DNA of 64,000 nt, from positions 42,411 to 106,410 of the forward strand of contig JBHBQE010000013.1 in assembly GCA_041776485.1 (NCBI GenBank). Direction: 5' to 3'. Below the pieces are notes generated by a model. It saw nothing but the letters and a program-made list of their open reading frames with translations. It was not told the DNA's origin and searched no databases. Made by a program: the position numbers and the translations under genes. Below, piece by piece: positions 35,101 to 42,026 of the stretch; position 1 is the first letter of the stretch, and each line of letters begins with the position of its first letter. Source of the stretch: JBHBQE01 sp041776485. GTDB lineage: Bacteria > Bacillota > Clostridia > Lachnospirales > Lachnospiraceae.

Positions 35101-36457
35101 TGGTAGTATCAATCCCCGGCTGAATTTGGGTTCTATCATACACTACACCGAAATTTTCAGTATTTTCTCTGGATATACTGGAAGTGCTGCTTAAAATATT
35201 TTTCAGTTCATCTGCGCTGCCTTTATATCTCCAAATAAGCGGAAGCGTATTAACCGATTTCCCTGCAAAAAATACAGTGGCTGCAGCAGCTTTAAGGGGC
35301 TTTATCATACCGGTTAATTTATCCATAATTTTAGTAAATACAGTTTTTCCCTGAATCTCTATCCTTACACTGTCAATATTAGATGGTGCCACCGGTATTG
35401 TAACAGTTCCATTTCCCCTATCTATCGTAATATTATCCCAGGGGATTTCACCATCATCAACATATACTGATATTTCTTCATCTAAAACAGAATTTAATAA
35501 TTCCGGAGTATCTGTAATATTTATAGTGGTCTCCATATCAATAATCCTTGATATAAATGCCCCCTCTGTAGATATTTCCTTCTCAATGTCATTTTCAACA
35601 TTATCTGCTTCCACAATAACATCAACTTCACAGGTGCTTTCCTTAGAATTAACCAGTTGCAAGAGTTGACATTGGGAATTAAAGTATACCCCGCTAAATT
35701 CCTGAAAATTACCATACTCATCTATTATCTTGCCCACAGCCTCGGTATTATATTTCTTTGGGATATAAGCTATGCCCGTTCTGCTGTCATATATGCAATC
35801 ATTGTAAACCTCCCCATTTAAATTATTTTTGGCAAACACCACATCGGTTGTTTCTATCCCCGAATCATCCACCATAGGATTTATATAGGCTACAAAATAT
35901 CGGCTTTCATCATCAGTATTATACATATACACAGCACTTTCGTTTACAGTAATAAACGCCCTTCCAAAGCTTTCAATATCATCCCCCTCTTTTCTTTCCC
36001 ATAAGCCGTTAATGGTAAGATTATCCTTTGGCATAAGGGATTTCTGCGCAAATGTCTGCTTTACAAGTAATGCGTCTGCTGCCTCAAATTTTATTAGTCT
36101 TGCATAATCTGCGTTAATATTTTTTTTAATATAATCTTGAGTTGTCTGTATCATGTTTTCTGCAGGAATAATATCTCCCTCCTGCGAAACCATATTCCTT
36201 GTTTCTTTATCCCCGACATTTTTATCCTTTAAATTTGTATCAATATTATCATCGGAACTTTTCGATTGATTATCCTCTGATACCGTTCCTGCATTGCTCT
36301 CTATATTTTCGACTTCCTTCGCCAATTCCTCCTCCTTGGATAATTCAATATCTATCATATTAATATCCGTTTCATCAGCAAACACAAGATTTAACGGTAT
36401 TACAATTAAAATACAAAATAAAAGCATAAATACAATAATGTTCTTAATTTTTTCCAT
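32198..36457 (-). CDS. LPXTG-type surface adhesin/pilin with Cna_B-like domains
   Basis: 1,419 residues. Signal peptide 1-27 (IVFMLLFCILIVIPLNLVFA), an N-terminal Glu/Asp/Asn-rich linker to about 90, a large region of unknown fold to about 640, then several prealbumin-like SpaA/Cna_B domains (starting near GLQIKKSSSN, PVRIKIQKADPVTGKLIP, GGIFVTKYDTELD, VEFEKVADSS). C-terminus has the sorting signal VPKTGEG, a membrane segment and RIKRRKDRL. Cna_B domains commonly form internal Lys-Asn isopeptide bonds. Start ATG 36457 follows AAAGGAG. The sortase gene follows with a one-base overlap. Function: surface adhesion or pilus, inferred. Confidence 0.9.
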   Translation of the reverse strand: MEKIKNIIVFMLLFCILIVIPLNLVFADETDINMIDIELSKEEELAKEVENIESNAGTVSEDNQSKSSDDNIDTNLKDKNVGDKETRNMVSQEGDIIPAENMIQTTQDYIKKNINADYARLIKFEAADALLVKQTFAQKSLMPKDNLTINGLWERKEGDDIESFGRAFITVNESAVYMYNTDDESRYFVAYINPMVDDSGIETTDVVFAKNNLNGEVYNDCIYDSRTGIAYIPKKYNTEAVGKIIDEYGNFQEFSGVYFNSQCQLLQLVNSKESTCEVDVIVEADNVENDIEKEISTEGAFISRIIDMETTINITDTPELLNSVLDEEISVYVDDGEIPWDNITIDRGNGTVTIPVAPSNIDSVRIEIQGKTVFTKIMDKLTGMIKPLKAAAATVFFAGKSVNTLPLIWRYKGSADELKNILSSTSSISRENTENFGVVYDRTQIQPGIDTTNSELYLKARQDISYMLGKLDENPSVYHPDGTTPDYYHDITDKGRPLADYIMGRGAIPDLDSMNNSVNPMFSIILPNEFSLSAGGESIDIVLEDEKDNPNLKYVKRNDGCVVLPMQCVHIESPLGVKGGTSTMWTNTPGKEELEAAKAPHEKDILAVRALDYRIDENGSGEVLISVISQRAFDQTGISIFAVPFKRATGGLQIKKSSSNSPLTFGNPLYSFSGLTFGVYEDNGGNSIENAKNDVQRIGTLICDEKGNTNALDNLIPGDYLVKELENTARQKSGYKLNSKIYKANVKMDSTALIEAENIPKAEPVRIKIQKADPVTGKLIPQGLGSFKGAEYTVKYYSVFPDDTGKRDVNNKIIYKDPALNAVVPLKTWIYVTNNEGMIELSDKSYRAGGDELFFDKNNQVIFPMGTITIEETKASHGHDVEKSKYVFLVDGEVSTVIRESLVVKEPVIYGGIFVTKYDTELDKSEGLLNDGLSNIEFSVYNNSGKAIAIRDKVYNNGEIVSKIKTTLNKKQGKYTASTGRYELPTGNYIVKESKSNPAYNINDTFYNIEIGGTKDCHGKLVNLDINGKELIFKNSIKRRDVEFEKVADSSLKRLSVAFLLTNNNTKESHIVVSDENGELDTSSSFNKHDYMTNDNDRLYFDEEGKVIYDETNPIKSEDINTESGVYFGIGENGSKVKPDNNLGALPYGEYTLRELRCEDNIGFKLLNIDFKVTRDMPARPIDLSTVTNDPEELFSAKKYIVNKGELVTSKMLVSGEEYRYRLYLQANDSNISNIEFIDMIEKSGGVVLGKYRDIDISNLIKSGFNPEISYTGDNGKSWNSNPDKYVDGVKISLDKTLNRGESVYIDILMTAPKEALNTTAYNDYTLFYHGGGIKSNQVSVSIEKRENLEIPKLGAPPEAENPTPEKPVPKEEYSKIAGVFPVPKTGEGLGIYLAILLLIAGIVVVNIYERIKRRKDRL

Positions 36458-36588
36458 GCACAGTATCTCCTTTCGTTATGGAAATAACGTTTTAAATGTT
36501 CAAATTTATAATCTTTTAAATGTTACAGGGCTGTGAATCATCTGGAAATTTATAAGAAATAATGTTGTATTAAAGTCGATTTCTTTAT

Positions 36589-36627
36589 GTAAAAAAATAA
36601 CTCCCATGGATCAACATGGACTCAGTT
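36589..36627 (-). terminator. Possible attenuator in adhesin leader
   Basis: On minus: AACT and CCATG pair with CATGG and AGTT around a small internal loop (36599-36627), then TTATTTTTTTAC. It lies 132 nt upstream of the adhesin start and no gene ends here, so it may be a leader terminator. An ACTGAG/CTCAGT complement at 36661-36666 could pair with its 5' arm instead. Confidence 0.35.
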
Positions 36628-36780
36628 TACTATACAACATACTTTGAATTCACGTGTTTGACTGAGAACTCCCAGCAGATAATAAAAAGATATTCTATAT
36701 TAAAAATACTATCATCCTAAATTGTCTTTGTCAATATGGATTGTAAAATTAAAAATCCCTTAAAATATTTACTAAATGAA

Positions 36781-36809
36781 TTGACATTTATTTTAAATAA
36801 TAGTAGAAT
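36781..36809 (+). promoter_or_regulatory. Promoter of the CAU-anticodon tRNA
   Basis: TTGACA, 17-bp spacer, TAGAAT, 29 nt before the tRNA. Confidence 0.8.
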
Positions 36810-36837
36810 TATTTACTGTGCTTATCGCATAACCAAA

Positions 36838-36911
36838 GGACCTTTAGCTCAGTTGGTTAGAGCAACCGGCTCATAACCGGTTTGTCCGGGGTTCGAGTCC
36901 CTGAAGGTCCA
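36838..36911 (+). tRNA. tRNA with CAU anticodon (tRNA-Met or lysidine-type tRNA-Ile2)
   Basis: Acceptor GGACCTT/AAGGTCC, A discriminator, anticodon arm ACCGG-CTCATAA-CCGGT. G1-C72 excludes initiator tRNA. C4-G69 and C5-G68 are features of TilS-modified tRNA-Ile2, so isoleucine identity should be considered alongside elongator methionine. Confidence 0.9.
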
Positions 36912-37054
36912 TGTACCTTAGCACTCTTTTAAGAGCGCTACCTGCTTAAGGGGTAATTAAATCTCAGGTAAGATTTGGTAATATACAGTCGATTTACCAG
37001 GCAGAACCCACGGACGCAGCTCGGATTTCATTGATTTATTAAAACAAAATATGG

Positions 37055-37128
37055 GTGCGTGTAGCTCAGCTGGATAGAGCGTTTGGCTACGGACCAAAAG
37101 GTCGGGGGTTCGAATCCTCTCACGCACG
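37055..37128 (+). tRNA. tRNA-Arg (anticodon ACG)
   Basis: Acceptor GTGCGTG/CACGCAC, G discriminator, anticodon arm TTTGG-CTACGGA-CCAAA; A34 is expected to become inosine. Confidence 0.95.
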
Positions 37129-37140
37129 TTAAAAGCCTGT

Positions 37141-37174
37141 AATCATCGAGTATTCGATGGTTATTTTGTTTATT
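37141..37174 (+). terminator. Terminator of the tRNA pair
   Basis: AATCATCGA-GTAT-TCGATGGTT followed by ATTTTGTTTATTT, 12 nt after tRNA-Arg. Confidence 0.75.
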
Positions 37175-37218
37175 TCAGAACAGTATTGCTTTTAGTTAAA
37201 TAAACTAAAGATTAAAGC

Positions 37219-38067
37219 TTACTGTAATAGCTCTGTATAATTTTCATCAGCCTCAACTAATTTTTTATAGTATTCATCATAGCTTCTGCTAAATTTTCTT
37301 ATAAGCGGTATTGCTGTTTCATAATACTTGTTTTCTATCATAAATTTTTGCAGCTTATCTTTAATTTGCTTTATCGGACTAGATAAATATTCTTCACTGT
37401 TTTTAAAAGCCTCATACTGATTGATAATATCTTTATTTTCTTTTATCCATTCATTAAAATTTTTAATAGCATTAATTTTATTTTTATTTATCTCTTTCAA
37501 ACTGTCCATATTTAATGATGGGCTGATTTCTTCGATATATATCCGTTCCTTATCAGTTAACTCTAAAACCGGCAATTCATCTAAGAATTTTACATACTCC
37601 TTATAGGCATTCTCACCTTGTTCTGTTAATGGTTCATTTAAAAATGGCTGATAAGCACAAAAAAACATTTGCCCCAAATATCCGGGAAACGCTCTTTCCA
37701 GCCTTTGATAAATAGTTTCTTCACTTTCAATTAAGGACATTTTCTCTATAATAACCTCTTGATCATCACCATTTATAATCATCTCTAGTACAGTTCTTTT
37801 TTTCTCATCAATCTCTATCTGATATTCTTTATCCCTTAAAATTGAGGATAATATATTTATCCTTGACGACATCAGTCTTTCAATTTCACATAAGCTGATT
37901 CCAACTTTTCTGTACAAGGATATTTTCTTTAGAGTTTCTAAATCTTTTATACTATAATCTCTATATCCGTTTTCCAGCTTTTGCGGTTTAATCAGTCCCC
38001 TTTCCTCATAATACTCAATAGCTTTTCTGGTAAGCCCCGTTCTTTCCTGTACTTCATTTCTTAGCAT
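37219..38067 (-). CDS. MerR-family transcription regulator
   Basis: 282 residues. N-terminal winged helix-turn-helix (EVQERTGLTRKAIEYYEERGLIKP) and the coiled dimerisation helix (ISLYRKVGISLCEIERLM) at about 1-75; the remaining 200 residues are helical with no recognised effector domain. AGGAGGTGG lies 6-7 nt before the ATG. Its promoter carries a palindrome between -35 and -10, the usual MerR operator position, so autoregulation is likely. No drug pump or metabolic gene is divergent, so the regulon is unknown. Confidence 0.9.
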   Translation of the reverse strand: MLRNEVQERTGLTRKAIEYYEERGLIKPQKLENGYRDYSIKDLETLKKISLYRKVGISLCEIERLMSSRINILSSILRDKEYQIEIDEKKRTVLEMIINGDDQEVIIEKMSLIESEETIYQRLERAFPGYLGQMFFCAYQPFLNEPLTEQGENAYKEYVKFLDELPVLELTDKERIYIEEISPSLNMDSLKEINKNKINAIKNFNEWIKENKDIINQYEAFKNSEEYLSSPIKQIKDKLQKFMIENKYYETAIPLIRKFSRSYDEYYKKLVEADENYTELLQ

Positions 38068-38092
38068 ATTCTACCACCTCCTGCATAATAGG

Positions 38093-38120
38093 ATAATACT
38101 GCCCCTAAGGGACAAGTCAA
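38093..38120 (-). promoter_or_regulatory. merR promoter with operator in the spacer
   Basis: On minus TTGACT, 16 bp, TATTAT; the spacer is TGTCCC-TTA-GGGGCA, a near-perfect inverted repeat (38100-38114), matching the class of MerR sites between -35 and -10. Confidence 0.65.
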
Positions 38121-38130
38121 GACATTTTAA

Positions 38131-38160
38131 TAAAAAAAATACCCGCCTTTCGACAGGTAC
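38131..38160 (-). terminator. Terminator of the cell-wall hydrolase gene
   Basis: TACCTGTC-GAAA-GGCGGGTA followed by TTTTTTTTATT on minus, 30 nt after the stop. Confidence 0.88.
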
Positions 38161-38189
38161 TTTTATAAGCTAACTGACTTTATCTATGC

Positions 38190-39293
38190 TTAAAAGAATA
38201 CATTTCCTCCGATTACAGTCCCACCATAGCCACTGCTGGCAGGTCTAAAGGATGTTGCGCCGCCGGTATTATCTATACCTGCTAAAGCATCACTGGCTGC
38301 CGCCATACAAGAAGCGCTTACACCTCTGGCTAAAATACCATCCATTATACCGTTTGTAGCCGGCGGGAATTGTCCCGGCTGATAGATTACTCCGATTATA
38401 GAGCCTCCGCCATAACCACGCCTTGCTCTATTAACAACTACAGCGCCTACAGCAAGCATACCCTCATAGCCTGCACTTCCGGCTTCACACTGAATGATAG
38501 CTCCCAGCAAGGTAACTTCATCAGCACCTGCACTCATAGCCTGCCCCTTTTTATGACCTGCTTTTTCAGCCTTTTCCTTGGCAATAGCCTCTCGTTCTTC
38601 TTCCATGGTAATACCAGTGGAATACTTGGTTGCAACGGATACATATTCTGCGTTTACATACCCATTCCCCTTTTCAGAAATCACTGCAACCCATCCCTCA
38701 ACAGGATCCGCTTCCTTATTTACCTCCAAGGAAGATTCTATTGCTATTAAATCCAAAATATCAGCCTCTTCACTGGCTTCTTTTCTAATTCTAAGCCCAT
38801 CTGTTGTACTTGTGGCATATTCCTTACAAAGCTCCTTGGAAAGTGCATAGGCATCTGCTCCCGTAACACAGTAGGATGCATTTACATATCCCTCTACGTT
38901 TCCCGAAGTAATCTTATACCACCCCTCTGTCGTCTCAAGGATATCCGCCACATCTCCTCGCCTAAGCTTCCCTGTTAATTCCCCATCATCCTCTGGAGTC
39001 GCTCTTACATTAAGCTTTTCCTCCACATTAGCCATAAGCTTACTTGTCCACTCATCAGCTTCATGGTTCTCAGCAGGATTAACTGTCTCAATTCCTTCAT
39101 TTTCGGGATCAATATCCCCTGTTTCTCCATCTATTATTTCTAAATGGATTTCTCTCAATGTTGCTGTAGCTCCGGCGGTAGTACCTTCATGTCCATTATT
39201 CAGTAAAACTGTAGCACTACTTTCTATCTTTGCCACACCCGCAACAATTATCATTACCAAAAGAAATGATATGATTTTTTTAGCTAATTGCAT
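38190..39293 (-). CDS. SH3-domain cell-wall hydrolase (SleB/CwlJ type)
   Basis: 367 residues. Signal peptide at about 1-28; acidic linker; two bacterial SH3 repeats (LNVRATPEDDGELTGKL near 95 and LRIRKEASEEADILDL near 168); C-terminal Hydrolase_2 domain (LLGAIIQCEAGSAGYEGMLA, then VVVNRA) from about 260. The Glu in QCEAGS is the presumed catalytic residue of this lytic family. Exported and wall-bound by the SH3 modules. A WalR-type box just upstream of its -35 suggests control by the WalRK wall-stress system. Although SleB acts on spores, SH3-linked members usually serve vegetative wall turnover. Confidence 0.9.
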   Translation of the reverse strand: MQLAKKIISFLLVMIIVAGVAKIESSATVLLNNGHEGTTAGATATLREIHLEIIDGETGDIDPENEGIETVNPAENHEADEWTSKLMANVEEKLNVRATPEDDGELTGKLRRGDVADILETTEGWYKITSGNVEGYVNASYCVTGADAYALSKELCKEYATSTTDGLRIRKEASEEADILDLIAIESSLEVNKEADPVEGWVAVISEKGNGYVNAEYVSVATKYSTGITMEEEREAIAKEKAEKAGHKKGQAMSAGADEVTLLGAIIQCEAGSAGYEGMLAVGAVVVNRARRGYGGGSIIGVIYQPGQFPPATNGIMDGILARGVSASCMAAASDALAGIDNTGGATSFRPASSGYGGTVIGGNVFF

Positions 39294-39311
39294 TCTATCC
39301 TCCCAGAATAA

Positions 39312-39340
39312 TTAATATAATTATTTCTGAATTATTTCAA
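39312..39340 (-). promoter_or_regulatory. Promoter of the cell-wall hydrolase gene
   Basis: TTGAAA, 17-bp spacer, TATTAA on minus; GGGAGG follows before the ATG. Confidence 0.65.
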
Positions 39341-39343
39341 CTT

Positions 39344-39360
39344 GTTACAGATTTGTTACA
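39344..39360 (-). promoter_or_regulatory. WalR-box-like direct repeat
   Basis: TGTAAC-AAATC-TGTAAC on minus, an exact fit to TGTWAH-N5-TGTWAH, ending 3 bp upstream of the -35, a standard activator position. Confidence 0.65.
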
Positions 39361-39478
39361 ATTTGTAATTCTAGCAGGTTTAATACAGCTTGTCAAGTTA
39401 TACAGGTTTTCCCTGGCAAACAATATATTTAACATTATTTATCCGGATATTGTTTGGATATTATTTAAGAATATAAAA

Positions 39479-40243
39479 TTATATCTCCGAAAAAATAAAG
39501 CCTCTGCCCCTTCTGTTCACAATAGCTGACCTTACTTTATATAATTCATATATTAATTCATCGTTCAAAAACTTTTTTGTATCTCCAAAGCTTTTTACCC
39601 TGCCATTATACAATGCCAATATCTTATCAGAAAAGCTTAATGCATGTTGAGGATTATGTGTTGAAACCAAAAGCGTGTAACCCTTGGCAGTAAGATTTTT
39701 TACCAGCCTTAAAACCCTAAGCTGATTCCCGTAATCAAGGGCAGAGGTTGGCTCATCCATAACAATTATTTTGGAATTTTGGGCTATTGCTCTGGCAATA
39801 TAAACAAGCTGCTGCTCCCCGCCGCTTAATCCGGAAATATTCCTATCCCTCAGATTGTCAATTCCTACTTCATTCATAGCTCGCCTTGCCGCCTCAATAT
39901 GCTTCTTACCAGGCTTAGAAAATACCGATATTTGCCTTACCATACCCATTAACACAATATCCATGGCAGTATACCCAAAGACCGGTCTATGTATTTGGGG
40001 GATGTAAGCAATATAGCCCGCAAGCTCTCTGCCTGTATATTCCGTAAGATTCCTTTCATTAATACATATAATTCCCTTGTATTTTGAAATTATCCCCAGT
40101 ATACATTTAAATAACGTACTTTTTCCCGCACCGTTTGGTCCCAACACCGATAGAAACTCACCCTCATTTACATCGAATGTTACCTCTGAAAGTATCTCCT
40201 TTTTATCATAGGAAAAGCTTAGATTGTTTACGGATAGAATCAT
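39479..40243 (-). CDS. FecE-type ABC transporter ATPase
   Basis: 254 residues. Walker A GPNGAGKST, signature LSGGEQQLVYIARA, Walker B KIIVMDEPTSALD and a switch His (STHNP). The order and the partner permease place it in the iron-siderophore/heme/cobalamin importer class. ATG overlaps the permease stop by 4 nt. The last gene of the NTPase-permease-ATPase operon; no solute-binding protein gene lies nearby. Confidence 0.9.
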   Translation of the reverse strand: MILSVNNLSFSYDKKEILSEVTFDVNEGEFLSVLGPNGAGKSTLFKCILGIISKYKGIICINERNLTEYTGRELAGYIAYIPQIHRPVFGYTAMDIVLMGMVRQISVFSKPGKKHIEAARRAMNEVGIDNLRDRNISGLSGGEQQLVYIARAIAQNSKIIVMDEPTSALDYGNQLRVLRLVKNLTAKGYTLLVSTHNPQHALSFSDKILALYNGRVKSFGDTKKFLNDELIYELYKVRSAIVNRRGRGFIFSEI

Positions 40244-41256
40244 ATTACCTGCTCCCTCTTTGTCATTAAATAAATAAAAAACGGAGCACCTATAAAGGAT
40301 GTTAGAATACCAATAGGAAGTTCCACTAAAAGCAAATTTCTGGATATATTATCCACTATAAGTAAGAATAATGCTCCCAATATCACCGAGGCAGGCATAA
40401 GAAAGCTGCAATTATTTCCCACAAGCTTCCTTGCAATATGCGGTATAATAAGTCCTACCCAGCCTATCATTCCGCTTACAGATACGCTAGTGGCAGTTAA
40501 TATAGTAGCACAAATAATTATAATCAGTCTGAGCCTTTTCACATCAACCCCCATAGTTTTGGGTTCTTCTTCACCCAGAGTAAGCAAGTTTATTCTCCAC
40601 CTTAATATCATAACTATTGTCATGGAAATTACCATGGGAATCAGTGCAAATTTTATTTCCGCCATTTTTGCACCTGAAAGACTTCCGATTAACCAATAGG
40701 TGATTGCCGGCAATTTGGTGCTAGGATCTGCTACCAGTTTAATATATGAGGTACCGGAGGAAAACAAAGAGCCTATAACCATTCCTGCCAAAATAATTTT
40801 AACCACCGGGTTACCTCTGGTACGTCCTGCCACAAAATATACCAAAAATATTGAAAGCAAACTGAAACCAAAGGCAAAAAATATAATGCCAAGCTGTCCC
40901 TGCTCTGTTAATATCCCAAGAGACGCACCAAAGCAAGCTCCTGAAGAAGCACCCAGTATGTCAGGGGAAGCCATGGGATTTTGAAATACACTTTGATAGG
41001 ATGCACCTGCCAGAGACAACATTGCTCCCACCATGCAGGCAAGAAATATTCTGGGAAATCTGATATTTATAACGGCTATTTCCATTTTATCAGTCCATGT
41101 AACATTAAGAGGGATAATTTTATTAAATATTATTTTTATTACCTGATATATAGGCACATCATAATGGCCAATTACAAAGGAAAAAATAAAGACAAACATT
41201 AAAAGAAGTGCCGCCGTTCCTATTATTGTCCAGGACCGCTTTGAATAACCTACCAT
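40240..41256 (-). CDS. FecCD-type ABC transporter permease
   Basis: 338 residues, about nine to ten membrane segments. FecCD signatures: RFPRIFLACMVGAMLSLAGA and NPMASPDILGASSGA (about 70-105), GWVGLIIPHIARKLVG near 265, and a C-terminal PIGILTSFIGAPFFIYLM. Import of a metal chelate or corrinoid is the family role. Its ATG overlaps the NTPase stop (TAATG). Confidence 0.92.
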   Translation of the reverse strand: MVGYSKRSWTIIGTAALLLMFVFIFSFVIGHYDVPIYQVIKIIFNKIIPLNVTWTDKMEIAVINIRFPRIFLACMVGAMLSLAGASYQSVFQNPMASPDILGASSGACFGASLGILTEQGQLGIIFFAFGFSLLSIFLVYFVAGRTRGNPVVKIILAGMVIGSLFSSGTSYIKLVADPSTKLPAITYWLIGSLSGAKMAEIKFALIPMVISMTIVMILRWRINLLTLGEEEPKTMGVDVKRLRLIIIICATILTATSVSVSGMIGWVGLIIPHIARKLVGNNCSFLMPASVILGALFLLIVDNISRNLLLVELPIGILTSFIGAPFFIYLMTKREQVI

Positions 41257-41783
41257 TACCGCAAATTCCAGCTTTCTACTATCGGCTTAAGGGTATTATA
41301 TAATTCTTCTCTATTTTCCTTAGTCAACATATATAAATTTATATTATGGTGTCCTCTCACCTTATCTAAAAACTCCGATTTAAACATTTTTACTGCTGCA
41401 ATAACGGGAATTTCATTGTTGAAACATGATACAACCATGTCACAAAATTCTTTTGAATCCGATTCTAAAAATCCTAACTCATCCATTATAATCATATCCT
41501 CTTGTCCACTGGCAAGGTACTCAACACCGAGAGTATTAAATATATCATTAATTATTATACTTCCCCTGGAATTGCAATCAGCTATATGATTTTTATCGGA
41601 AAGCTCACTGACAGATTTATCTGCCGGCAGCATATAAATCCCCTTATATCCATCTTCGTTATATTTTTTAGAAACAGTAAAAAATCCCCTTTTATTTCTG
41701 TTTGACAGTTCAACAAGGGATTTTATAAGTGTGGTTTTCCCTGCACCAATCTCTCCTGTTATAAGTATATGCTTATTTAACAT
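41256..41783 (-). CDS. NTPase_1/THEP1-like nucleoside-triphosphatase
   Basis: 175 residues with P-loop GEIGAGKTTLIKSL at residues 8-21 and Walker B-like DMIIMDELGFLESDS near 97-111, as in THEP1-type NTPases. Such genes recur beside FecCD-class transporters for metals in anaerobes (inference), possibly coupling import to cofactor handling. First gene of the operon with the permease and ATPase. No SD is visible; an extended -10 ends 6 nt before the ATG, so the mRNA may be leaderless. Confidence 0.75.
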   Translation of the reverse strand: MLNKHILITGEIGAGKTTLIKSLVELSNRNKRGFFTVSKKYNEDGYKGIYMLPADKSVSELSDKNHIADCNSRGSIIINDIFNTLGVEYLASGQEDMIIMDELGFLESDSKEFCDMVVSCFNNEIPVIAAVKMFKSEFLDKVRGHHNINLYMLTKENREELYNTLKPIVESWNLR

Positions 41784-41789
41784 ATTGAA

Positions 41790-41818
41790 AATATAGCATA
41801 ATTAATAATAAAACACAA
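41790..41818 (-). promoter_or_regulatory. Promoter of NTPase-FecCD-FecE operon
   Basis: TTGTGT, 17-bp spacer, TGC-TATATT, then 6 nt to the ATG. An imperfect hairpin (GACCGA to TCGGTC, 41821-41855) lies directly upstream of the -35. Confidence 0.65.
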
Positions 41819-41925
41819 TTGACCGAGCTCTTTGAGCGAGGGATACTTATCGGTCTTTAGGTCAATAAGGTGGGAAGATTAGATAGAGATAAACATAGGA
41901 TTTATCTACACACAAAAGCATATCA

Positions 41926-41960
41926 TAAAAAAGTGTAACCCCAGATTACTGAGGTTACAC
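41926..41960 (-). terminator. Terminator of opp operon
   Basis: GTGTAACC and GGTTACAC arms followed by TTTTTTATG on minus, 66 nt after the oppA stop. Confidence 0.9.
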
Positions 41961-42026
41961 CATTCGTCTAAGATATTTTTTATAATTCCCATGGGAAAAT
42001 ACCGAGGATTTATAATTTATTTACAC

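Noticed and set aside
36913..36940. CIRCE-like element (TTAGCACTC...)
   Set aside because: Spacer is 6 rather than 9 bases, the right arm is imperfect, and it lies between two tRNA genes with no chaperone gene.
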